Assembly (NCBI GenBank): GCA_900554955.1
Contig: USJH01000043.1
Location: 1 to 8,544, forward strand
Length of the DNA stretch: 8,544 nt
DNA from: an uncultured Clostridia bacterium
GTDB lineage: Bacteria; Bacillota; Clostridia; Christensenellales; UBA1242
Direction: 5' to 3'
Shown here: positions 1 through 6,493 of the stretch, piece by piece
Position numbering within the stretch: the first letter of the stretch is position 1
Layout of the letters: each line of letters starts with the position of its first letter
The notes under the pieces: model-generated
Database searches by the model: none
What the model was told of the DNA's origin: nothing
Seen by the model: the letters and a program-made list of their open reading frames with translations, nothing else
Program-made: the position numbers and the translations under genes

Positions 1-13
1 CGTTCCATTTCAT
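1..13 (-). CDS. 5' end of a downstream gene, cut by the window edge (possibly pgsA)
   Basis: An ATG at 13-11 opens a frame reading M-K-W-N before the window ends. It lies 1 nt beyond the rimO stop and is preceded by AGGAGAG (30-24) with a 10-nt spacer, inside the last rimO codons. This is the arrangement expected for a tightly coupled operon gene. Only four codons are visible, so the product cannot be read from sequence. In many Bacillota the gene in this position, close to ftsK/spoIIIE and rimO, is pgsA (phosphatidylglycerophosphate synthase), followed by cinA and recA. That identity is inference from gene order only. A second ATG at 8-6 is in another frame and spaced less well. Confidence 0.5.
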
Positions 14-14
14 A

Positions 15-1367
15 TTATTCTTTCTCTCCTATAAGGTCATATTCATTAACCTTTTTAATTTTTATTTTATAATATTCACCAAGTTCGAGTCTTTCTTTCG
101 ACTTGAAATATACAAGCGAATCGATTTCTGGAGATTGATATTCGCTTCTTCCAAAAAACTTGGCTTTTTTATAATCAATACCTTCATAGCAAACTTCAAG
201 AGTTTGACCAACAAATTGTTTGTTGAGTTTCTTTATAACACTTCTTTGAAGTTTTACAAGTTTGACAAGACGTTTTTGTTTAATCTTCTCTGGAACTTGA
301 TTTGGGAAGCCTGCAGCAGGTGTTCCATCTTCTTTTGAATATGCAAAGAAGCCAACATGAAGCATTGGATAATCTTTAATGAAATTATAAAGTTCTTCAA
401 AGTCTTCATCGGTTTCACCTGGGAACCCAATCATGAATGTTGTTCTGATTGCAACAAATTGTGGAAGCTTTTTGATCTTTTCAATAAGTGCAATTGTCCC
501 TGCTTTATCAATTTTTCGATTCATTCTTTTCAAAATGCCGTCTGAAACATGTTGGAAAGGAATGTCAAGATAGTTGCAAAGCTTTGGATTTTCCATCATT
601 TCATTTAGAAGCTCATCTGTAACAAGTTCTGGATAGCAATAAAGAAGTCGAATTCTTTTAAGCTTTTTGATTTTTGAAAGCTCACGAATAAGCTCAACAA
701 GTTTTGATTTTTTATCACTTGAAAGGTCACTGCCATAACGTGTTACATCTTGCGCAACCAAAATAAGTTCGGTTGCTCCACCATCTACAAGATTTTTTGC
801 TTCAAGAAGCAATTCTTTCATGTCTCTTGAGCGATATCTTCCACGAATGAAAGGAATTGTGCAGAATGTGCAGAAGTTATCGCAACCATCTGCAATTTTT
901 AAATATGCATAGTGTTTAGGGGTTGTTATAACTCTGTTTTTAACAAATGTTTCGTGTTCGTCTCCACCTGTTTCAATTACTCTTTCATTTGTCTTATAGG
1001 CTTTATCCAAAATTTTAACAATGTTTGGATATTCATTGGTTCCCATGAAAACGTCAACTTCAGGAAGTTCTTTTCTCATTTCGCCAAGCCATTTTTGTGG
1101 CATGCAACCTGTAACAACAAGTTTTTCACAAGTTCCAAGTTTTTTATATTCTGCCATTTCAAGAATTGTATCCATTGATTCTTTTCTTGCATTTGCAATA
1201 AATCCACAAGTATTAATGATAATGATGTTTGCTTTAGATGGATCACTTGTGAAACAATATCCACCATCACTAAGATATGTCAGCATATGCTCGGTGTCAA
1301 CACGGTTTTTATCACACCCAAGTGAAATCACACCAACATATTTAATTTCATCTGTATTATTTCCCAT
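15..1367 (-). CDS. rimO: Ribosomal protein S12 methylthiotransferase RimO
   Basis: This is a radical-SAM methylthiotransferase of 450 residues, normal for the family. RimO modifies a conserved aspartate of ribosomal protein uS12 in the cytoplasm, using two 4Fe-4S clusters. The N-terminal UPF0004 domain carries its three cluster cysteines at C18 (SLGCDKNRVD), C54 (NTCGFI) and C88 (VTGC). The radical-SAM triad is C162, C166, C169 (CDNFCTFC). The segment YLDIPFQHVSDGILKRMNR (266-284) is RimO-like; MiaB has a PxQSGS form here. A TRAM domain fills roughly 375-450. The ATG start has AAAGGA (1379-1374) 6 nt upstream, and the stop is TAA. The gene begins 24 nt after the gamma-domain gene, and the next gene starts 1 nt beyond its stop, so it is an inner member of the ftsK operon. 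MiaB or MtaB are the alternatives but fit the motifs less well. Confidence 0.95.
   Translation of the reverse strand: MGNNTDEIKYVGVISLGCDKNRVDTEHMLTYLSDGGYCFTSDPSKANIIIINTCGFIANARKESMDTILEMAEYKKLGTCEKLVVTGCMPQKWLGEMRKELPEVDVFMGTNEYPNIVKILDKAYKTNERVIETGGDEHETFVKNRVITTPKHYAYLKIADGCDNFCTFCTIPFIRGRYRSRDMKELLLEAKNLVDGGATELILVAQDVTRYGSDLSSDKKSKLVELIRELSKIKKLKRIRLLYCYPELVTDELLNEMMENPKLCNYLDIPFQHVSDGILKRMNRKIDKAGTIALIEKIKKLPQFVAIRTTFMIGFPGETDEDFEELYNFIKDYPMLHVGFFAYSKEDGTPAAGFPNQVPEKIKQKRLVKLVKLQRSVIKKLNKQFVGQTLEVCYEGIDYKKAKFFGRSEYQSPEIDSLVYFKSKERLELGEYYKIKIKKVNEYDLIGEKE
24..30 (-). promoter_or_regulatory. Ribosome binding site for the gene at the window edge
   Basis: AGGAGAG on the minus strand lies 10 nt before the ATG at 13-11. 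It sits inside the 3' end of rimO, so initiation of the next gene is probably coupled to the end of rimO translation. It is the main evidence that a real gene starts here. Confidence 0.6.
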
Positions 1368-1391
1368 AAATTTTCCTTTAATTTTTATTCA

Positions 1392-1883
1392 TCAATCTTT
1401 TTTCCCAAATATTCTTTCATATTCTTGTCTTGTCATGATAACTTTTCTTGCAGTGTTTCCATAATTGTTTTCAATCACGCCTGCATCTTCAAGTTGGTCT
1501 AAAATTCTGTTTGCACGAACCATTCCAACTGAAAATCTTGACATTATCATAGAATTTGAAATTTTTCCATTTTCAAAAGCACACTTTGCAGCTTCATGGA
1601 ACAATTCATCAAATTCAGTTTCCAAAAAATCGACATCTTCATAAAAATATTTCTCATATTCATCTTTCGTGATATTAACTTTATATTTCTCTGAATTTTT
1701 TTCTTTTGAAACAAATTCGTGCTCTTCAAGGTTTGAAAGAACATTTGCAGAAACCGCAGCTCCACCTAAAAAACGTTGAATATCTTTAAGTGAAATTGTT
1801 CTTTTGCCAGAAATAAGTTTTAAAACTTTTCTTTCGTTTAAATTTAAATTGATTTTATTGATTGATAAATAACTTTTTTCCAT
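1392..1883 (-). CDS. Stand-alone protein with two tandem FtsK-gamma-like winged-helix domains
   Basis: This 163-residue protein has no motor or membrane part. Residues 92-160 align without gaps to residues 989-1057 of the FtsK encoded just upstream, with about 34 of 69 identical by hand count. They keep the recognition-helix core RFSVG and the following arginines (R123, R126). Residues about 14-80 look like a second, decayed copy: the frame F-x-G-G-A-A-x-x-A matches the recognition helix, but the two arginines are V and N. Both copies end in a similar strand plus helix (NITKDEYEKYF and IMTRQEYERIF). FtsK gamma domains bind short polar chromosomal motifs (KOPS/SRS), so sequence-specific DNA binding is the likely activity; the biological role is unknown. 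I chose the ATG at 1883 because GGGGAAAG (1896-1889) precedes it. The in-frame TTG at 1898 would add five residues and has no ribosome binding site. It starts 20 nt after the ftsK stop and ends in TGA 24 nt before rimO. Confidence 0.85.
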   Translation of the reverse strand: MEKSYLSINKINLNLNERKVLKLISGKRTISLKDIQRFLGGAAVSANVLSNLEEHEFVSKEKNSEKYKVNITKDEYEKYFYEDVDFLETEFDELFHEAAKCAFENGKISNSMIMSRFSVGMVRANRILDQLEDAGVIENNYGNTARKVIMTRQEYERIFGKKD

Positions 1884-1888
1884 ATTTT

Positions 1889-1896
1889 CTTTCCCC
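1889..1896 (-). promoter_or_regulatory. Ribosome binding site that decides the start of the gamma-domain gene
   Basis: GGGGAAAG on the minus strand leaves about 9 nt from its G-run to the ATG at 1883. It overlaps the first codons that would follow the alternative TTG start at 1898, which itself has only AT-rich sequence upstream. This supports the shorter 163-residue product. Confidence 0.55.
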
Positions 1897-1903
1897 AAAA
1901 ATA

Positions 1904-4900
1904 TTAATTATCGCTGTCAAAATCGCCAAATAGTTCGTTATATTCGGCAATTGTAATTTTAACATCACGTGGCTTATTTCCAATTCCTGGGTTGATAAAT
2001 CCACGGGTTTCCATTTGGTCGATAATTCTTGCCGCACGTGCATATCCAACACTGAACCTTCTTTGAATCATGGAAATTGAAGCTTTTCCATTTTTCATTA
2101 CAAGTTTAAGAGCTTGTGGCATATATTCGTCCATACGATCTTCATTTGAACCCTTATTATCGTCATCATCGTCTGGAATTTCTTCTTTTTCAGGCTCTGC
2201 ATAAATGCTGTTTTGAACTTCTTCATCATATTCTGAAACATTGTTTTCTTTAATGAAATCAAGAACAGCTTTAATTTCTTCATCAGAAACAAAAGCTCCT
2301 TGCAAACGGATTTTTTGGTTGCTGTCTTGTCCAGAGAAAAGCATGTCCCCTTGTCCAAGAAGTTTTTCAGCACCAGCTTCGTCCAAAATTGTTTTAGAGT
2401 CAACATAGCTTGAAAGTGAGAATGCAATTCTTGTTGGAAGGTTATTTTTGATAACACCAGTAACAACGTCAACAGATGGACGTTGTGTTGCAACAACCAT
2501 GTGAATTCCGCAAGCACGACCAAGTTGGGTTATACGTTGAATTTTGCCTTCAACGTCTTTTTTAGCAACACCCATAAGTTCAGCAAGTTCATCGACAATG
2601 ATAACAAGATATGGCAAACGTTTTTCTTCGCCTTTTCTTACTTTGTCAAGTGCGTTATATTGGTCAATTTTCTGACATTCATTTTCCATTAAAAGTTGGA
2701 AACGACGTTCCATTTCTTTGACCGCCCAATTAAGAGCATTAACAGCCTTTGAACACTCGGTGACAACTTCAGGAAGCATCAAGTGTGGCATGCGGTTATA
2801 ACGTGAAAACTCAACACGTTTAGGGTCAATCATGATAAATCTAAGCTCATCTGGAGAGTGTTTAAACATAAGGCTCATGATAAGCGAATGCAAAAACACA
2901 GATTTACCAGAACCAGTTGAACCAGCAACCAAACAGTGAACCATTTTTGGCAAGCTTTTAATGATAACTTCACCTGAAATGTTCTTTCCAATTGCAACAG
3001 GAAGTGGACCTTTAAAGTTCTGGAATTCTGGAGATTCAAGAAGCTCACGAAGTCCAACCATGCTCGTTTTGTCGTTCGCAACTTCAACACCAAATGCATT
3101 TTTACCAGGAATTGGAGCTTCAATACGAATTCCATTTCTTGCCGCCAAGTTCATGCTCATGTCTTTTTCATATGACAAAACTCTTGAAACCGGAATACCG
3201 ACAGGCATTGAAAGTTCATATCGAGTAACTTTTGGGCCACGAACAACATTTATAACTTTTGCAGGAATCTTGAATGTTTCAAGTGTTGCTTCCAAAATTG
3301 CAGATTTTTGCTTATATTCTGCACTATAGTCAACATTTTCTTCTTTTGTAACTTTCAAAAGAGAAGTTGAAGGACGTTTATATTCACGATTAAGTTGGTT
3401 TTCAAAACTAAGTTTTTCAACTCTTTGTTTTTCTGGAGTTCTTTCAACATTTCTTTGAACTCTTTCATTTCTGTTTTGCAAAACATTTGTGAAAGAATTT
3501 TGCTCTGATGGAGTTGCTTCTTTTGCAGAAATTCCAAGAGATGAAGCATCAGCCAAAAGATCTTCAGAACGAACACGGCGATCAGCTCTTGAAAGTCTTG
3601 AGCCAAACTCTGTGCTTTGAACACTTTCTTCGTTTTCTTGATTGTTTGTTTGATTGATATTTGAAATTGTATTTCTTCTTTCAGCAGAAAGGTTTACACG
3701 ATTTTCACGACCTTCACGAATATTTTCGCTTCTGTCACGATTAACAATTGGTTCGCTTCTTCTTTCTGGTTGATCATTTCTGTCAAACACATTTCTTGGT
3801 TCTTCAGTTTGACCAAGTGGGCGACCAAATGCAGAAAGTCGGTCAGATGGTGCTGCGCTTTCAGAATTTGTCATGTTTTCGGTTGTGCTTTCACCAACGC
3901 TTCCCCTTTCCACTCTTGTTGGACGATAGCTTCCCCAACTTGTTTTAACCGAACCGTCATCATTCATGTTATAGTTTGTTTCAGGTTGCTCAGCTTGAGT
4001 TTCTGGTTCTTTTTGGCTTTCTTCATCTTTAAATTGAAGAGTTTTTGAAGCATATTGTTTTCTCCAATCATTTCTCTCGTCACTTGAACGATCAAAAATG
4101 TTTGGAACTTGAGCGCTTCTGTCACCAAACAAAACTTCACGAGCTGATTTTGGTTCTTCATTAGACTCATCAATTCTTTCCGCCTTTTGAGATGTTGTTG
4201 CTGTTCCGAACAAAACATTTCTTGCACGTTCTCTTTCAGAATTGTCATCTTGTTTTTGATAGGTTTGATTAAATGCCGGCTGAGTTTGTTGCTCTGGCGA
4301 AGTGAAGAAAGATGGAGAATCTTTCACAAGTTCTCTTTCCCCTTCTTGATTTGATGGTTGAGAATCATCAAAAGTTGTTTCAAAAACAGTTGGATTTTCT
4401 TGCTCTTGATTGTTCTCTCCAGTAAGTTTTGTTAAAAGAGCATCATATTCTTCTTTGCTTTGCTCTGATTCTTCATTTGAGAAGCTGTAAAGATCTTCAC
4501 CAGCAAGCGACTCGCCAAGTCCAGTTGGTTTTACTGTGTCTTTCTTTTCAAGAAGTTTGGTCTGTCTGCCCTGTTTTTTGTTATAAATGATATAGTCAAT
4601 CACAAGCCCAACAAAAATTGTTGCAAGAACAGCAAAAACAACATAGGTTGCTCCAAGTCCAATTATGCAACGGAACAAATATACAAAAATTCCAAGGAAA
4701 GCGCCACCAACAGTGATTCCATTTTGCATGCTCATGCATGAAGAAAGATATTTGCCAAATTCGGCAAAAGTTCTTGTTTCGTTCATCATGATTCCTGAAG
4801 AAAAAATTGTGTGAAGCAAACAGATGATGCCAAAAACCGACATAAACAAATATGTTGTGAACTTCTTGTTGAAAGTGTATGACATATTAAGCGAAAGAGC

Positions 4901-5095
4901 AATTCCAACAAGGAACAAAAGCACAAAAATTGGATAGCACATTGCACCAAAAATTCCTTGAAGGAATTTTCCAATTCCAAGAAATGAAGGAAAAATGCAA
5001 AGAACAAATAGCGCAGCAGAAAGCACAAGCATTACAATGCCTGCGATTTGTTTTCCACTGAGTTTTTTAGATGTTACTTTTTTTGGATTTTTCAC
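1904..5095 (-). CDS. ftsK: DNA translocase FtsK/SpoIIIE
   Basis: This septal, membrane-anchored DNA pump has 1063 residues. It moves chromosomal DNA during division, and in sporulating relatives the same family (SpoIIIE) fills the forespore. Hydrophobic segments at about 18-36, 48-68, 81-100 and 129-170 form the membrane domain. A hydrophilic linker of about 400 residues (172-575), rich in E, Q, N, S and R, explains the length above the roughly 790 residues of B. subtilis SpoIIIE. The alpha/beta motor follows, with Walker A GSTGSGKS (725-732), Walker B VIIVDE (831-836) and the conserved segment VVATQRPSVDVVTGVIKNN (867-885). The gamma domain (about 988-1057) contains IQRRFSVGYARAAR and should read polar DNA motifs. 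An acidic spacer with DDDDD (975-979) separates motor and gamma. The start is GTG, supported by AAGGAG 6 nt upstream. It lies 21 nt after the M16 gene and 20 nt before the gamma-domain gene, so all three are probably co-transcribed. Confidence 0.96.
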   Translation of the reverse strand: MKNPKKVTSKKLSGKQIAGIVMLVLSAALFVLCIFPSFLGIGKFLQGIFGAMCYPIFVLLFLVGIALSLNMSYTFNKKFTTYLFMSVFGIICLLHTIFSSGIMMNETRTFAEFGKYLSSCMSMQNGITVGGAFLGIFVYLFRCIIGLGATYVVFAVLATIFVGLVIDYIIYNKKQGRQTKLLEKKDTVKPTGLGESLAGEDLYSFSNEESEQSKEEYDALLTKLTGENNQEQENPTVFETTFDDSQPSNQEGERELVKDSPSFFTSPEQQTQPAFNQTYQKQDDNSERERARNVLFGTATTSQKAERIDESNEEPKSAREVLFGDRSAQVPNIFDRSSDERNDWRKQYASKTLQFKDEESQKEPETQAEQPETNYNMNDDGSVKTSWGSYRPTRVERGSVGESTTENMTNSESAAPSDRLSAFGRPLGQTEEPRNVFDRNDQPERRSEPIVNRDRSENIREGRENRVNLSAERRNTISNINQTNNQENEESVQSTEFGSRLSRADRRVRSEDLLADASSLGISAKEATPSEQNSFTNVLQNRNERVQRNVERTPEKQRVEKLSFENQLNREYKRPSTSLLKVTKEENVDYSAEYKQKSAILEATLETFKIPAKVINVVRGPKVTRYELSMPVGIPVSRVLSYEKDMSMNLAARNGIRIEAPIPGKNAFGVEVANDKTSMVGLRELLESPEFQNFKGPLPVAIGKNISGEVIIKSLPKMVHCLVAGSTGSGKSVFLHSLIMSLMFKHSPDELRFIMIDPKRVEFSRYNRMPHLMLPEVVTECSKAVNALNWAVKEMERRFQLLMENECQKIDQYNALDKVRKGEEKRLPYLVIIVDELAELMGVAKKDVEGKIQRITQLGRACGIHMVVATQRPSVDVVTGVIKNNLPTRIAFSLSSYVDSKTILDEAGAEKLLGQGDMLFSGQDSNQKIRLQGAFVSDEEIKAVLDFIKENNVSEYDEEVQNSIYAEPEKEEIPDDDDDNKGSNEDRMDEYMPQALKLVMKNGKASISMIQRRFSVGYARAARIIDQMETRGFINPGIGNKPRDVKITIAEYNELFGDFDSDN

Positions 5096-5101
5096 GGTTT
5101 A

Positions 5102-5107
5102 CTCCTT
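5102..5107 (-). promoter_or_regulatory. Ribosome binding site supporting the GTG start of ftsK
   Basis: AAGGAG on the minus strand sits 6 nt before the GTG at 5095-5093, in the 21-nt gap after the M16 gene. No ATG lies in a comparable position, so GTG is the probable start. Confidence 0.75.
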
Positions 5108-5116
5108 AAAAAATGA

Positions 5117-6370
5117 TTAAAAGTCGATATATTTTGCAGAATTAACATCTGTAGGGTTTCCGAGATATGCGATATAAAGTTTTGAGAAATCAAAAACATC
5201 ACGGAAAATGTCGTTTGCGTCTGAATAGGTTGTAAGTTCAACTTTCATAAGTTCGCTTGCAAGACTATAGCTTTGTTTTGCAATTGCAACATCACGAGCA
5301 GCATTAATGCAAAGGTCACGTGAACGTTCATTGTCTTTCAAAAAGTCAATGATAAATGCATTCTTTTCAATTTCAAATTCGTTTTCACCAATTCCAATTG
5401 CTGTCATATTTTTGATGCATTTTACAATTTCGTCCATATAAACGCCAACATTTTCAAAATCAACAATACATTCAATTTCAATTTTGCCATTGTTTGCAAA
5501 TTGTTCGTTAAAGATTTTTTCGCTGTGGAAAAAGCTTGCATTTTTAAGCTCATCTTTAATTCTTCTCTCAAGAAGTGGAAGAATGATTGGCATCACATAT
5601 TTACTGCTTGACTTATATGAAACCGATGGAAAAGCAAACAAAATTCTGCTTTGATTAAGTTTTTTGTTTTTGCTTCTTTCCCCACCAATAAAGTTGTCAA
5701 TTTCAGCAACATATTTAAGTTTTTTATATTCTCCGCCTTCAGTGAAGCGAGTGTAAACCGTTTTCATCACTTTTTCATAGACAGCGTCACCATCAATGTC
5801 ACCAACAACAGAAATAACTGTGTTCTTTGGTGTTAAAACTCTTTCAAAAAACTCTTTACTGTCACCAGCTGTCATTCTTGAAATTGTTGTTGTGGTTCCA
5901 AACTTAGGGTTTGCAAGTCCGGTTCTATAGAAAAGTGCTTGGTTGACCATGCGGTTCAAAACATATGAAGGGTTTTCTTGAAGTTTTGCAATGTCTGAAA
6001 GAAGTGTGTTTCTCACCATGTCTCCCGCTGGGGTTGAGAAAATTGATTCAAATGCAATTTCAGAAACCAAGTCGATTGCCTTTCCAACATTGTCTGCAGT
6101 TGTTGAAGCAACAATAACAATGCTTTCAGCAGTGTTGTCTGTTTCAAGCAAAATTCCGTTGCTTTTTGCAAAAGTTATAAGCTCACGATTTGTTGGGTGT
6201 TTTTTTGTTCCCATCAAAAGCATGCGACTTGTAAATTCGCTTATTCCGCTTTCATAGTTTTTTTCACTTTGAGTTCCGCTTGTAACATGCAAACAAACAG
6301 ACGCAAGTTTTGCATCAGTTTTTGGAATGATTGAAACCCTAAGACCGTTTGGAAATGTTTTAAGTGCCAT
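5117..6370 (-). CDS. M16-family (insulinase-like) protein with a degenerate zinc site
   Basis: This 417-residue protein has the M16 layout: an N-terminal domain starting LKTFPNGLRVSIIPK, the active-site helix region near residue 42, VVGDIDGD (188-195) and a second, related C-terminal half. Active members carry HXXEH plus a Glu 77 residues further on. Here the context GIS-----MLLMGTKK is kept, but the motif reads E45-F-T-S48-R49, and the downstream ligand position is D126. Both His ligands, the catalytic Glu and the third ligand are therefore replaced, so hydrolysis is unlikely. Many M16 proteins work as pairs of one active and one inactive subunit (for example mitochondrial processing peptidase), so this may be the inactive partner; no active M16 gene is in the window. 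There is no signal peptide, so it is probably cytoplasmic. In Bacillus an M16 gene (mlpA) follows ylxY, as here, and ymfF/ymfH lie near spoIIIE. The ATG has AGGAG (6382-6378) 7 nt upstream. It is the first gene of the ftsK operon. Confidence 0.88.
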   Translation of the reverse strand: MALKTFPNGLRVSIIPKTDAKLASVCLHVTSGTQSEKNYESGISEFTSRMLLMGTKKHPTNRELITFAKSNGILLETDNTAESIVIVASTTADNVGKAIDLVSEIAFESIFSTPAGDMVRNTLLSDIAKLQENPSYVLNRMVNQALFYRTGLANPKFGTTTTISRMTAGDSKEFFERVLTPKNTVISVVGDIDGDAVYEKVMKTVYTRFTEGGEYKKLKYVAEIDNFIGGERSKNKKLNQSRILFAFPSVSYKSSSKYVMPIILPLLERRIKDELKNASFFHSEKIFNEQFANNGKIEIECIVDFENVGVYMDEIVKCIKNMTAIGIGENEFEIEKNAFIIDFLKDNERSRDLCINAARDVAIAKQSYSLASELMKVELTTYSDANDIFRDVFDFSKLYIAYLGNPTDVNSAKYIDF

Positions 6371-6416
6371 GGCATTTCTCCTAAAGTAAATTGATAAATA
6401 TATTTTTTCATATATG

Positions 6417-6425
6417 ATTATAACA
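6417..6425 (-). promoter_or_regulatory. Extended -10 promoter for the M16-ftsK-gamma-rimO operon
   Basis: The minus strand reads TGTTATAAT, a perfect TGn-TATAAT extended -10 element, with the TATAAT at 6422-6417. Sequence at the -35 distance is T-rich (TTTATA or similar) and a poor match, as is usual for extended -10 promoters. The predicted start near 6410 leaves a leader of about 40 nt before the ATG at 6370. It lies immediately downstream of a terminator, where a new transcription unit is expected. Confidence 0.65.
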
Positions 6426-6426
6426 T

Positions 6427-6453
6427 AAAAAAATCTGTTATAAAAACAGATTT
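6427..6453 (-). terminator. Intrinsic terminator after the deacetylase-fold gene
   Basis: On the minus strand AAATCTGT (6453-6446), a 7-nt loop and ACAGATTT (6438-6431) form an 8-bp hairpin running into seven T residues (6433-6427). The stem is AT-rich, so termination may be partial and allow some read-through into the M16-ftsK operon. The T-run ends only 1-2 nt before the extended -10 element. Confidence 0.6.
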
Positions 6454-6471
6454 CAAAACTTTTACGAATTT

Positions 6472-6489
6472 TTGGTAATTTTTTACCAA
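6472..6489 (-). repeat. Small inverted repeat just after the deacetylase-fold gene
   Basis: TTGGTAA and TTACCAA form a perfect 7-bp stem around a 4-nt loop, starting 5 nt past the stop codon at 6494. No T-run follows on the minus strand (the next bases are AAATTCG), so it is not a classical terminator. It could stabilise the mRNA 3' end. Confidence 0.4.
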
Positions 6490-6493
6490 TAAA

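Noticed and set aside
1021..1464. A 147-codon plus-strand open frame across the rimO/gamma-domain junction
   Set aside because: It lies antisense to two well-supported genes, resembles no family and has no ribosome binding site that stands out; it is a by-product of AT-rich coding sequence.
1884..1898. TTG start at 1898 for the gamma-domain protein
   Set aside because: No ribosome binding site precedes it, while GGGGAAAG sits correctly for the ATG at 1883.
1904..5028. Several open frames of 60-140 codons inside the ftsK region on both strands
   Set aside because: All overlap the FtsK frame, which has continuous domain matches from end to end. Their translations are biased (Leu/Phe/Lys-rich) and lack motifs.
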